Assembly (NCBI RefSeq): GCF_010015445.1
Contig: NC_053119.1
Location: 21,413,050-21,477,049, forward strand
DNA length: 64,000 nt
Direction of reading: 5' to 3'
Origin: Perca fluviatilis
Taxonomy: Eukaryota; Chordata; Actinopteri; Perciformes; Percidae
This document shows, piece by piece, positions 12,348 through 23,821 of the stretch. Numbering within the stretch: position 1 is the first letter of the stretch; the number at the start of each line of letters is the position of its first letter. The position numbers were made by a program, and so were the translations under genes. Under the pieces are notes generated by a model that was not told the origin of the DNA, ran no database searches, and saw only the letters and a program-made list of their open reading frames with translations.

Positions 12348-13109
12348 ATGCTACAGAGAAAACAGAGTCCCTCCCTTCCCCTCCCTTCAGCCTCAGTTGT
12401 GCAGTACAGTTTGTTTTTCCATTTCTCTCCCTCCTTCTCTTACCCTCTGTCTCTCTCACTCTCTCTCCCACAAACTTCACAATGTGCCACACTCGAGCTG
12501 CAACAGTCTGTTATTGTGCAGCATGCAGACAAGCTGCTAGAAGCTGAACCAGTGATATCATCCCATTGTCCCTGTGCTGTCACCTGCACCAGAGAGCATG
12601 GAGTCCGGTAAGAGAAGGGAGGGAGAGATAGGTGGAAGGAGAAGGGAGTATGAGAAAAGAGGCAGAGGGTGAGGGAGGGTGGTGAGTCTTGAGAGGGATG
12701 GAGGACTGTGTGGTTGAGAGGGATGGAGGACTGTGTGGTCTTCATCCACTTGACCAGTAGAAACCGCAAAGACTTTTGGGGCAAAAGAGAAGGCCAAGCA
12801 CTAATCATTTCTGTAACACTAGGGGAAGCGTCCGTTTTTACCTTTATTTGAAACATATATAAGCCTGTTTTTCTAATAACTAATTATACAGGTTTTTTCC
12901 CTGTTCCCTCAATGTCTTTTACCCATCCTCTTTTTTTGTCCTGGTCATTTACCCGGCTGTTATTTGAGAATTTACAGAGCGCACACACAAACATGCACAC
13001 TAATACACACAGGGGATTCATGTTTCAACTCGTATGTACTCGTATGCCAAACAGACACACAACTTCACTCTTGCAGGCGTACAAACACAAACATTTGCAG
13101 ATTCACACA

Positions 13110-13165
13110 GACACACACACACACACACATATGTATGTGTGTGTGTGTGTGTGTGTGTATATATA
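13110..13165 (+). repeat. (AC)n-(TG)n-(TA)n compound microsatellite
   Basis: An AC tract runs into ATATGTATG, then a TG tract and finally TATATA. The first Tc1-like transposon starts at its right edge, using a TA target. Confidence 0.85.
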
Positions 13166-14772
13166 CAGTGCCTTGCGAAGGTATTCGGCCCCCTTGAACG
13201 TTCGACCTTTTGCCACATTTCAGGCCTCAAACATAAAGATATAAAACTGTAATTTTTTGTGAAGAATCAACAACAAGTGGGTCCCAATTATGAAGTGGAA
13301 CGAAATTCATTGGCTATTTCAAACTTTTTTACAAATAAAAACTGGAAAAAGTGGGCGTGCAAAATTATTCAGCCCCTTTACTTTCAGTGCAGCAAACTCT
13401 CTCCAGAAGTTCAGTGAGGATCTCTGAATGATCCAATGTTGACCTAAATGACTAATGATGATAAATAGAATCCAGCGTGTGTGTAATCAAGTCTCTCATA
13501 TAAATGCACCTGCTCTGTGATAGTCTCAGAGGTCCGTGTAAAGCGCGAGAGGCATCTTGAAGAACAAGGAACACACCAGGCAGGTCCGAGATACTGTTGT
13601 GGGGAAGTTTAAAGCCGGATTTGGATACAAAAAGATTTCCCAAGCTTTAAACATCCCAAGGATCACTGTGCGGCGATAATATTGAAATGGAAGGAGTATC
13701 AGACCACTACAAATCTACGAAGACCCGGCCGTCCCTCTAAACTTTCAGCTCATACAATGAGAAGACTGATCAGAGATGCAGCCAAGAGACGCTCACTCTC
13801 GGATGAACTGCAGAGATCTACAGCTGAGGTGGGAGACTGTCCATAGGACAACAATCAGTCGTATACTGCACAAATCTGGCCTTTATGGAAGAGTGGCAAG
13901 AAGAAAGCCATTTCTTAAAGATATCCATAAAAGTGTCGTTTAAAGTTTGCCAAAAGCCACCTGGGAGACACACCAAACATGTGGAAGAAGGTGCTGTGGT
14001 CAGATGAAACCAAAATCGAACTTTTGGCAACAATGCAAAACGTTATGTTTGGCGTAAAAGCAACACAGCTCATCACCCTGAACACACCATCCCCACTGTC
14101 AAACATGGTGGTGGCAGCATCATGGTTTGGGCCTGCTTTTCTTTAGCAGGGACAGGGAAGATGGTTAAAATTGATGGGAAGATGGATGGAGCCAAATACA
14201 GGACCATTCTGGAAGAAAACCTGATGGAGTCTGCAAAAGACCGGATACTGGGACGGAGATTTGTCTTCCAACAAGACAATGATCCAAAACATAAAGCAAA
14301 ATCTACAATGGAATGGTTCACAAATAAACATATCCAGGTGTTAGAATGGCCAAGTCAAAGTCCAGACCTTAATCCAATCGAGAATCTGTGGAAAGAACTG
14401 AAAACTGCTGTTCACAAACGCTCTCCATCCAACCTCACTGAGCTCGAGCTGTTTTGCAAGGAGGAATGGGCAAAAATGTCAGTCTCTCGATGTGCAAAAC
14501 TGATAGAGACATACCCCAAGCCACTTACAGCTGTAATCGCAGCAAAGTATTAACTTAAGGGGGCTGAATAATTTTGCACGCCCAATATTTCAGTTTTTTA
14601 TTTGTTTAAAAGGTTTGAAATATCCAATCAATTTCGTTCCACTTCATGATTGTGTCCCACTTGTTGTTGATTCTTCACAAAAAATTACAGTTTTATATCT
14701 TTATGTTTGAGGCCTGAAATGTGGCAAAAGGTCGAAAAGTTCAAGGGGGCCGAATACTTTCGCAAGGCACTG
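13166..14772 (+). mobile_element. Tc1/mariner transposon with about 200-bp TIRs, defective
   Basis: The left end CAGTGCCTTGCGAAGGTATT is mirrored by the right end TTCGCAAGGCACTG. The inverted similarity continues for about 200 bp on each side (for example TTGCCACATTTCAGGCCTCA near 13210 against its complement near 14715). The element is flanked by TA on both sides within TA-rich repeats. Its length of about 1.6 kb is normal for Tc1 elements. The transposase inside is broken. Confidence 0.9.
13548..14553 (+). pseudogene. Tc1-like transposase pseudogene
   Basis: The N-terminal paired-like DNA-binding part is readable around 13556-13675 (KAGFGYKKISQALNIPRITV) and ends at an in-frame TAA just after 13670. 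Frameshifts follow. The first catalytic aspartate region (WSDETKIEL) is near 13997. The last 143 codons, from 14122, are open and carry FQQDNDPKH and WPSQSPDLNPIENLW, which hold the second D and the E of the DD34E triad. The C-terminal catalytic core is thus well preserved but the protein cannot be made intact. Confidence 0.85.
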
Positions 14773-14810
14773 TATATATATATATATATATATACACATA
14801 CATACATACA
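14773..14810 (+). repeat. (TA)n-(CATA)n spacer between two transposons
   Basis: A short run of TA units followed by CATA units. It separates the right end of the first Tc1-like element from the left end of the second. Confidence 0.9.
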
Positions 14811-16426
14811 CAGTACAGGCCAAAAGTATGGACACACCTTCTCATTCAATGCGTTTCCTTTATTTTCATGACTATTTACATTGTAGATTCTCACTGAAAG
14901 CATCAAAACTATGAATGAACACATATGGAATTATGTACTTAACAAAAAAGTGTGAAATAACTGAAAACGTCTTATATTTTAGATTCCTTAAAGTAGCCAC
15001 CCTTTGCTTTTTTGATAGCGCTGCAAATCCTTGGTGTTCTCTCAATGATCTTCAGGAGATAGTCACCTGAAATGGTTTTCACTTCACAGGTGTGCCTTGT
15101 CAGGGTTAATTAGTGGAATTTTTTTCCCTTATTAATGGGGTTGGGACCATCCGTTGTGTTGTGCAGAAGTCAGGTTGATACACAGCCGACAGCCCTATTG
15201 GACAACTGTTAGAATTCATATTACGGCAAGAACCAATCAGCTAAGTAAAGAGAAACGAGTGGCCATCATTACTTTAACAAATGAAGGTCAGTCAGTCCAG
15301 AAAATTGCGAACTTTGAATGTGTCCCCAAGCGCAGTCGCAAAAACCATCAAGCGCTACAAACCAATGGCTCTCATGAGGACGCCCACCCCGGAAAGGAAG
15401 ACCAAGAGTCACCTCTGCTGCTGAGGATAAGTTCATCCGAGTCACCAGCCTCAGAAATCGCAAGTTAACAGCAGCTCAGATTAGAGACCAGATGAATGAG
15501 TTCTAACAGCAGACACATCTCTAGAACAACTGTTAAGAGGAGACTGCGCGAATCAGGCCTTCATGGTCAAGTAGCTGCTAGGAAACCACTGCTAAGGAGA
15601 GGCAACAAGCAGAAGAGATTTGTTTGGGCCAATAAACACAAGGAATGGACATTAGACCAGTGGAAATCTGTGCTTTGGTCTGATGAGTCCAAATTTGAGA
15701 TCTTTGGTTCCAACTGCCGTGTCTTTGTGCGACGCAGAAAAGGTGAACAGATGGATTCTACATGCCTGCTTCCCACTGTGAAGCATGGAGGAGGAGGTGT
15801 GATGGTGTGGGGGTGCTTTGCTGCTGACACTGTTGGGGATTTATTCAAAATTGAAGGCATACTGAACCAGCATGGCTACCACAGCATCCTGCAGCGACAT
15901 GCCATCCCATCCGGTTTGCGTTTAGTTGGACCACCATTTATTTTTCAACAGGAAAATGACCCCAAACACAGCTCCAGGCTGTGTAAGGGCTATTTGACCA
16001 AGAAGGAGAGTGATGGAGTGCTGCGCCAGATGACCTGGCCTCCGCAGTCACCGGACCTGAACCCAATCGAGATGGTTTTGGGTGAGCTGGACCGCAGAGT
16101 GAAGGCAAAAGGGCCCACAAGTGCTAAGCATCTCTGGGAATTCCTTCAAGACTGTTGGAAAACCATTTCAGGTGACTACCTCTTGAAGCTCATCAAGAGA
16201 ATGCCAAGAGTGTGCAAAGCAGTAATCAGAGCAAAGGGTGGATACTTTGAGGAATCTAAAATATAAGACACGTTTTCAGTTATTTCACACTTTTTTGTTA
16301 AGTACTTAATTCCATATGTGTTCATTCATAGTTTTGATGCCTTCAGTGAGAATCTACAATGTAAATAGTCATGAAAATAAAGGAAACGCATTGAATGAGG
16401 TGTGTCCAAACTTTTGGCCTGTACTG
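14811..16426 (+). mobile_element. Second Tc1/mariner transposon, different subfamily, defective
   Basis: The left end CAGTACAGGCCAAAAGTATG and the right end CTTTTGGCCTGTACTG form the start of inverted repeats of about 190 bp (for example ACATTGTAGATTCTCACTGA against its complement near 16345). The right flank begins with TA; the left flank is CA, probably a decayed or slipped TA. Length is about 1.6 kb. The TIRs and the transposase differ clearly from the neighbouring element, so this is a separate insertion rather than a duplication. Confidence 0.9.
15223..16266 (+). pseudogene. Tc1-like transposase, nearly intact catalytic half
   Basis: The expected start codon position reads ACG (15223-15225) before ARTNQLSKEKRVAIITLTNE. 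A frameshift follows near 15308, and in-frame stops occur near 15420 and 15504. From 15496 a 256-codon frame is open to the natural stop. It shows RLRESGLHG, WSDESKFEIFGSNCRVFVRR, the GGGGVMVWGCF motif, and WPPQSPDLNPIEMVLGELD. The second catalytic position reads FQQENDPKH with GAA at 15952-15954, where the family has aspartate. It is therefore inactive both by reading-frame damage and by loss of a catalytic residue. Confidence 0.85.

Positions 16427-16501
<75 letters not shown>
16427..16501 (+). repeat. (TA)n microsatellite
   Basis: A run of roughly 35 TA units immediately to the right of the second Tc1-like element. Confidence 0.95.
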
Positions 16502-16505
<4 letters not shown>

Positions 16506-16885
16506 CAGTCTGCACACATTGCAACTAATGAGCCAACGCCTTCACTGGCCTTCACTTCTGGTCCTCTGATTTGCTCCTGCCTTTGGCATACCTTCTTTCT
16601 TTCCTATATTTCATCATGTCTCCCTGCATTTTTATCTCAGCACCTGCAGAAACATAGTGTGTGTGTGTGTGTGTTTGTGTGTGTGTGTTTGTTAGTGTGT
16701 ACGCATCAGTTTGCAGTAGACGGGCTGATTAAACCCTTCACCGCTGTCTCCTTCACCACTGGCTTAGCACACCTCAACGTCAATGACACTCCCACCCTGC
16801 CAGCTGTCTGCGGTTTGTTTCACTTCTATCACAGTTATGTATTTTTAAAAGAATATCTGTCAATAATTTGTTTTAGAGATTATTT

Positions 16886-17063
16886 TTTCGGCTTTTTTTG
16901 CCTTTATTGGATAGGACAGCTGAAGACAGGAAAGGGGGGAGAGAGAGGGGGATGACAAGCAGCAAAGGGCTGTGGGTCGGAATAGAACCTGGGATGCTGC
17001 AGTAAGGACTGAGCCTTTAGTACATGGGGCGCACGCTCAACCAGGTGAGCTACCAGGGTGCCC
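16886..17063 (-). mobile_element. tRNA-derived SINE, minus strand
   Basis: Read on the minus strand it starts GGGCACCCTGGTAGCTCACC, continues through a degenerate B box region, then GGCCCTTTGCTGC and an AATAAAGGC-type tail. A plus-strand copy of the same family is at 24831-25013. The tRNA-like head with an A-box TAGCTCACCTGGTTGAGCG supports a polymerase III-derived SINE. Confidence 0.7.
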
Positions 17064-17078
17064 TGAATATTTGTCAAT

Positions 17079-17086
17079 ATTAATAT
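17079..17086 (+). repeat. 8-bp target site duplication, left copy
   Basis: ATTAATAT, identical to 18224-18231. It flanks the hAT-like element. Confidence 0.8.
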
Positions 17087-18223
17087 TAGTGCTGTCAAAC
17101 GATTAAAATATTTAATCGCGATTAATCGCATTAATATCATAGTTAACTCACGATTAATCACAATTAATCGCACATTTTTATTTATTTTAAATGTCCCTTG
17201 ACTTCTTTTTGTCCCATTATATTTTCTCATTTTAATGCTCTTATTAACATGGAAAAGTGGATTGGCTTGCTTTGTGCAAATTATTTTTTTATGGAAATGG
17301 AATGGAAATTGATTTACTTGAAACAGGGACAATGCACAAATAAACATTAAACTTGTTAAACAAGAGAATATGTCTTGGGCCAGGTTATAGCAAAAATTGC
17401 TAATTTCCACCTGTAGTCCCTGGGCAGGTAAACAACAAGGTAAAACCAGGTAAAACAACATTGGCATATATATACATAGTGTTTGATTTCACACTAACAT
17501 TCACACTTGGAGCTAATAATCTGTCACACAATGTAACACTGTTACCTCCATTTTCCATTGCAGATAGCACTGCCTCATGCCTGAGGCGAGCGTGGCTGGT
17601 CCTCATAGCGACTGCCGTGGCCGTAGTTTGGTAGCGTTGCATTTCCCCATAGACAGTTTCCCCCGACTCATTTCCTGGTTGTCCTTCTCCATGAACTCAA
17701 GGAGAGGGGTAACTTTTCCTGCTCCAGGTTTCCCACCTTGGTCGGAAAGAACAGGGGAGACTCTTTGGTTCTCTCACTATGACTCTAGAGTCACTACTTG
17801 CTCCGAAGCTAATCGCCGTGACGAGCCTACTAGCTACGCGGCTCACAAGCCCAAACAAGTGTGTGCGGCCGTGGCGTGTCTGTTTTGTTTCCGGTCTGCG
17901 AAATACCCGCCCTTCAATCACTACTATTGGCCAGGCGTCCAAGGTAACGTAACCCCATTTGTTCAGGTTCTATCCCCTGACCAATCGGCTATCCTAACCT
18001 TAACCACTCAAGGTGAAATGCCTAACCGCAACCAATCGAGCTGCTTCGTAGGGTGGGTCTTGGCGTGGCCATAGTGGGATTCATACATAGACAGTATGGA
18101 TTTGTAATTTTGCTTCCGGTCTAGCTAGATCCAAAAGAACGTTAATCTCGCAATAAAAAAATTGACGGTGTTAAAATGAGTTTGCGTTAACGCCGTTAAT
18201 AACGCGTTAAACTGACAGCCCTA
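17087..18223 (+). mobile_element. Non-autonomous hAT-like DNA transposon
   Basis: The ends are TAGTGCTGTCA and, inverted, TGACAGCCCTA. Subterminal regions are rich in ATTAATCGCG / AACGCCGTTAATAACGCG motifs. A perfect 8-bp duplication (ATTAATAT) flanks it, as hAT transposases produce. No transposase frame is recognisable. The interior carries a segment (about 17288-17450) related to another dispersed repeat at 48540-48650 (AACAGGGACAATGCACAA). The Ser/Cys-containing open frame at 17577-18074 shows no domain I can name. Confidence 0.75.
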
Positions 18224-18231
18224 ATTAATAT
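18224..18231 (+). repeat. 8-bp target site duplication, right copy
   Basis: ATTAATAT, matching 17079-17086. Confidence 0.8.
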
Positions 18232-18589
18232 GTGTGTTAAAGGAGTGAACAGGAATTATTTTTACTCAGCCTTTGGTTTTTTGTGTGCTCTTGACTCATT
18301 GAGCACAATATGGATTTCATAAAAAAGATCAGATTGTCAGTTTTTGGACTCACAATAAAAAAAATTTTTTTTAAAAAAGAAAAGTGTGCTGTTTTTTTTT
18401 TTGTCCGCAAAATAGTATTTCTTCCTTGCTTTTTCAGTAGTTCTAGCTTGTGTAGATGTGTAGTCTTTATCACCTTTCTCTGCTCATATAGCACTGCAGG
18501 TTGATATGCTGCTGATGCAATCCCAAGGCCAAAGTCTGCATATTTCATACACATTCTTTGTCTCCTTTTGTACCTATTGGTATTCTTGC

Positions 18590-18960
18590 TCAGATGCTTG
18601 GTTTCCAGACTGTTGTCGGTTGGTCCAGACATTGATGGTTCCCAGAGAATTACTCCTACTGGCATTGGGGATGCCCTGAATTTTCATCTAGCGCCACCAT
18701 GAGGTTGACATTTGTGGCTTTTAAGGGAAATGCCCTGAAAACTATTGGATCCATTGCCCTTAGGGTGAAATGTTCATCTATCAGGTCTAAATTTCTGTTT
18801 CGCTAACAGTTTAGTTCATTAGTTTATTTCTGCAAAAAATGGCATTTCCATCAGCTTCAGCTGTACTTTGTGTTTAATGAAAACACGCTTAACTAAGATG
18901 GTGAACATTGTACCTGTTAAACATGAACATGCTAGTACACATGCTAGAGCACCTTTCCTG
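18590..18960 (+). repeat. Dispersed fish repeat, second copy
   Basis: Shares TTGTCGGTTGGTCCAGAC, TCTAGCGCCACCATGAGGTT and CAGCTGTACTTTGTGTTTA with the abundant family also seen at 6230-6487 and 41380-41715. Internally decayed. Confidence 0.65.
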
Positions 18961-19535
18961 TCTATCCACTGTCACTCTGTAATAAAGGGAAGAAAGCCCC
19001 AAAAAATTATAAAAAAAAAACACAAGTTCTTCTTCTTTCTGTAGTAACTGGTATGGGCTTTAACATGGCATTAAATGAAACTGATGTCCATTTATCCGGC
19101 CATGACTGGTGTGTTATGCGTCAGTGGGGCAGGTTGTTTGTGCTTATGGCTGCAGTGTTGCCTACAGTAATGAACAGACTGGATGACGCGCCCCGTGCAG
19201 CATCGATTGCACACTCTCACACAGACGGCGGATGGAAATTGGTCCTGGTGGGGAAGCAAAGGAGGCGCACACATGCCTGCACCTTCTGTGGACACATATG
19301 GATGCAGAGATCAGCACACATGTACATACTGAGAGAGTGTGTGTTGTGCGTGTGTGTGGGGTAGTGTGTGTTTATTGACGTCCGTAGTTGCTCACTGGAC
19401 CGAGGATGATCTTCTTATTGGTGACAGTATGGAGCATATAGAGGAGGAGACCTGCTCAGCGGGCCTTTCTCTTTCTTTGCTGCATAAAAAAACCTGGACC
19501 TCTTCCACCTCGCCTCCTGTCCTCAGCTGGCGCTG
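18961..19535. other. Noncoding sequence, no gene seen
   Basis: Contains GT-rich stretches (19330-19372) and a 103-codon open frame without recognisable domain. I see no supported gene. Confidence 0.5.
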
Positions 19536-19570
<35 letters not shown>

Positions 19571-19583
19571 CATACACACACAT

Positions 19584-19650
<67 letters not shown>
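19536..19650 (+). repeat. (CA)n microsatellite, interrupted
   Basis: Three AC blocks separated by single substitutions (AAACAC, ATACAC, ATCCAC), then a long pure AC run to 19650. Confidence 0.95.
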
Positions 19651-19652
<2 letters not shown>

Positions 19653-21112
19653 GCCTGGCTGTGTGTTTCAAACCAGGCTGTAGAGCTTTTCTTACCACAT
19701 GAATGGTTGCCATATTGCCATATACTGTATGGCTATTGCTGGCAAGTCACTCAAAGTCATTGGCTCGAACATAGTGAGCTAACAATAGCCAAGGGAGGAG
19801 GGGTTCCTGTTTCCATTGGCAACAAAGCAGTATTGGTGGTCTATCCTTAAAGCAAAATTCTCTCAGTTTTGGCCATTATTTTTTAATCATTAATGATAAC
19901 ATTGTATTTATCAACTTTTGTAATTAGTGCCCTTGGTATAAATAGGAACCAATCTTTGGTTCCTCAGAAGCACATACAGTTTTTGACTACACACACGCAG
20001 ACACACCACTACTCAAGCACACATACAAGCAGTGATTTTTCTGGAAAACCAAAGAAGATGAGATGGAAATAAATGGAACCAATGGTTTTAACTGCCAATA
20101 TGACTTTGATTTTCATTGATCAAAAAGGTAAAAAGTGCGTTAATTACTCTATCTGTGGAAAAGCACCTCAAGGGCTTAATACATGGGCTTAGCCTCTACA
20201 AACTTAATTGTTGAAATCTGGAAACAGAACATCATTGATAATCAGACGGATTGTAAACAACCCAACGATCTAAATTCCTTCATAGTTAAAACTTAACTGG
20301 ACATATCAGTGATAATTCTTCATTACACAGGGAAGCTGTGCGATGTACAAGAGGGCAGCAGACAATACAAACAAACCTAAAGAGGCCTTTTGGGAACAAT
20401 ACAGCTAAACATAAACAATGTAGATAACAAGTGTATTTGCTTTTTAGTTCTTCTGAGATACAATGCTTATGATGTCTATGGAATAAGATTTATTTTTGTA
20501 ACTCCGGCCTTATTTTCTATCTGCTAAGATAACATCATTGCAAAGTACTCACCAAAGTAATTACTGAGATACAGGGACACAGCAACAAAGGACCTATTGT
20601 AAACGATGTTGCCCTGTTCCAAGATCTCAGTAACAACTTTGCTATAATACAGTAACTGATAAAAAAGCCTCTTTCAAGACCTCTGAATAATCTCTGACAT
20701 CGCAGATTTGTTGAGCGATTCAATTAGGTCTTGTGTTGGGAGAACAACGGACCATTTAGAGATCAGCAGAAGGTATTAAGACTAGGGACGTCATCTTCCT
20801 TCATAGCTAGCTAGCTACATATCTATATCAGTGAAAAAAGCAACAGAAAATGGTGACGTGGATTAGATCGATGTAGCTGTACAAGGTGCTGTAAGTGCAC
20901 GGACAAAAATAGAAACTCTTAAATTGACATATTTCTTTTGTTAGTGTGAAAAATATTACGTTTTGACCGATTTGCTATGGATTGGTTAGGGCTAACTAAA
21001 ATACCCCCCTCTCTCCCAACAACAAATCAGCTTACATGAACACAATGCCAGACTAAATCAATAAAGTGAAACTAAATGGCAATTTAGTCTGATTATCAGG
21101 GTATGACACAAT
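19651..21112. other. Noncoding sequence, no gene seen
   Basis: AT-rich, no long open frame. A palindromic TAGCTAGCTAGCTA patch lies near 20806-20818. Nothing else recognisable. Confidence 0.5.
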
Positions 21113-22211
21113 GGGCCCTATTTTAACGATCTGAAACGCAAGTATGAAACGCAAAACGCAAGTAGCTTTGTGGGCGGATCTCGGGCGCTGTTGCTATTAT
21201 ACCGGAGGGATAAATGACTCTTGCGCCCGACGCAAATCTAAAATGGGTTGGTCTGAAGTAGCTAGGTGTGGTTTGGGCGTAACGTGCAATAAACCAATCA
21301 GAGTGTCATCTCACATTCCCTTTAAGAGCAGGCGCGCTTGTTCCATGGCGGATTGCTATTATGACGGCGGATTTGCCTGGTGCACGCCAGCGGGAGCTGC
21401 CGATGCGAGATGCGGCAAAGTAATAAATGCCCGTCTTGGCGATGTTGCTGCGGCCTCTCGGGCGCATCTCCTCAAGTCTGGAGAGGATTGCTGCAGCCAT
21501 GGAGCGTGGGCCTCCAAACGCACCACCTGCACCTGTTGTGCCCCTTCCTCTTCCCCCCACTCCATCTCCGTCCACCCGCTCCATCAGGAGCGCATCGCGC
21601 ATTACTCCCGGACAAGATCCCGCCGTAGTTCAACATCACGTCTCCTTAAGTCCTCTAATATTTCCTCATTTATGTCAGCAACACATCCATGATTGACGGA
21701 AATGTTGTGTAAATCACAACAAGCCACAAAGAATGCTGCGACTTTTTGAGGATTGTACTGTAAAGTGCCTCCTGATCTATCCAAACACCTGAAGCGCATT
21801 TTCAGTGATATTTTTCTTTGTAATTATGTATGGTTTGCAAAAATGGGAACAGCTGTAAATACATTGTGTAGCCGCTATAATGGTGTACACAACATCACAC
21901 GCAAATGGCCACAATAACGCGCCTAAAATAAGACTACTGAATTTAGAATTAGCTACGCCACTGACTTTAGACCAGGTTTTTCCTGGTCAGTGGCGGAATC
22001 GTTTTCTGAAACTGCAGAATAGCACCAAGTAACGTTTGCGCCGGAACACGCCTCCTCTTTTCACTGAACCGCCCCCAGGAGCGCAAATACATTCCCTAAT
22101 TTACCGACGTGCGTCTGTGAAGGGAAAAGTCCGCTGTGTGTCGGGTGTAAAATAGGAATGATACATGCGTCGGTGTACAAAGGCAATTGTGCTGAGTGCA
22201 AGATAGGGCCC
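21113..22211 (-). mobile_element. PIF/Harbinger-derived element
   Basis: It begins GGGCCCTATTTTAACG and ends GCAAGATAGGGCCC, so short terminal inverted repeats start with GGGCCCTAT as in fish Harbinger elements. Compared with the AT-rich flanks the interior is GC rich. On the minus strand, 21799-21602 encodes a piece that resembles the C-terminal end of a HARBI1-type nuclease (see separate entry). I could not find a clear 3-bp target duplication. Likely an internally deleted, non-autonomous derivative. Confidence 0.7.
21602..21799 (-). pseudogene. Harbinger transposase C-terminal remnant
   Basis: The 65-codon minus-strand frame reads MRFRCLDRSGGTLQY, then KVAAFFVACCDLHNISV and a charged tail. 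The R-F/W-R-C-L-D-RSGG-LQY...V-AC--LHN pattern is characteristic of the C-terminal end of PIF/Harbinger (HARBI1-like) nucleases, which provide DDE transposition activity. The upstream DDE portion is absent. The adjoining minus-strand frame (21306-21602) has no recognised domain. Confidence 0.65.
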
Positions 22212-23745
22212 AAAGGTACAAAAATAAAACCAAAGTTGCCAGAAACTACTGTTTTCCTTTAACCGTAGAGCACTGAGTGTTACTCAGTCTTGCTGTTGTG
22301 CATGCTAGATTCACTATATTTAGCAGAAAATTAATCCAAGGTGATTGCAGAAGAGTAATCCAGGATTTTAAGTTTTCTCAGTAGCCAAAATTAGGGTTAT
22401 AACTTCTCCTTTTGCCTTTGTTTTGTCTTACAAATACGTTTGGCTAACCTGAGGGTTTGTTTTAAAGACCTGTATGGTCTGACTGTTCTTGTTTCATGTC
22501 CCGTCAGACTTCTTCTTTGCAATGTTGCTGCATTTCCAGAGTTATTATTAATGGTAGGAATGGTAGGAAAAAATCAGAGACAAATTGAAATAAAACATCA
22601 CAATAAAATAATGTACATCACAGAAACAGAATTGATCCTGTAAATAGGGGAAAGAAAAAAGAAACTGCTCTGGCTTTTGTTGTGAGTTGTGTCAGTAAGG
22701 GTCTTTCGGTTAAAAAGAAATACGATGCACGACACTACAGGTCCTTAACCTCAGGGACGGTCTGCTGCCTGTGTGTGGTAAATCTCTCCTATTCTCCACT
22801 TTCTTTGTTTTTTTTTACTGCGCTCTCTCTGCCTCTCTCTCTCCCTCTGTCGCTTTCTTTTTCTCTCCATCATCCTCTCTGTTGTCTGTGAGCATGTTGA
22901 ACACTCCAGCCCTGTCAGTGAGCCTCATGGCTCCATGGTAACCAGTCACACCATTCTCTACCAGTGGGTCTTTGTGCATGTGTGTTTTTGTAGCAGAGAC
23001 TGACTATGTGTTGTGTGTGTGTGTGTGTGTGTGTGTTTTGTGGTGATGGGCGGGATCGGGGTCTTGTTTAGTTTCAAAAAGCTGAGGAGAGGTCGCGGCC
23101 GTCCCTACGGGCCTCTTGCTGTAATTCATGTAAATTCCCTTAAGACCTCGGTCGCTTTGTTTTCTTCATTGTCAGATAAGATGCCTGTGTCATCAATGCA
23201 GCTTGAATGTTTGAATGTAAAATTCTTTTGCCTAGCTTCTTTGGTAGTTAACCAGATACCTGAAGTTATCATAATAGTCTTGCTATGTGATACCTCTGAC
23301 ACCACAGTCCTCAGCGTTATTGTGTTGTAATGAGTTCAGCCAGAGTTAACAAGGCCAAAATTGATACAGACATGGACAGGGACAAAACAAAGTGATTGCC
23401 AGAGGACAGTGCTGTTCTGTGTTATCAGGGTTATTGTCTCTGTTTATTGCTTGATGGAGAATCACATTTAAACAATAGCTGATTTGAAGTGACCCGAAAA
23501 ACGTGTTTGGAGTGCTCGAAACAAACAAGCGAAAATGACTTGTAGGAATAGGAATGCATTAGGAGCAAACTTAAAAGGGCTAAATCATCTATACTTGTCT
23601 GAAGCATTTAACAAGTGTCCCACCCACCCTGCCTTGATAGCCTTGTGAACCCAGCCCCTCATTCTCTCCCTGAGCCAATCATAATTCACTCCCATTCACA
23701 TTTCTGAATAGGAAATTCGAAAGAAGTCCTCCCCACGAACACCCA
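22212..23745. other. Noncoding sequence, no gene seen
   Basis: Holds a pyrimidine-rich patch (22780-22880), a (GT)n run at 23007-23035 and no coherent coding frames. Confidence 0.5.
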
Positions 23746-23747
23746 CT

Positions 23748-23814
<67 letters not shown>
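23748..23814 (+). repeat. (AC)n microsatellite
   Basis: About 33 AC units, essentially uninterrupted. Confidence 0.95.

Positions 23815-23821
<7 letters not shown>

Larger units (their letters stand above)
11441..13125. other. Noncoding, microsatellite-rich
   Basis: No gene is recognisable. A (TG)n tract at 12115-12142 and a (AC)n tract at 12294-12345 are complementary to each other. A pyrimidine-rich patch (12360-12475) and a purine-rich patch (12600-12735) with a short tandem duplication (GAGAGGGATGGAGGACTGTG twice, near 12692 and 12716) follow. Open frames here derive from simple repeats. Confidence 0.55.

Noticed and set aside
17577..18074. 165-codon frame as a host gene
   Set aside because: Lies wholly inside the hAT-like element bounded by the 8-bp duplication and has no recognisable domain.
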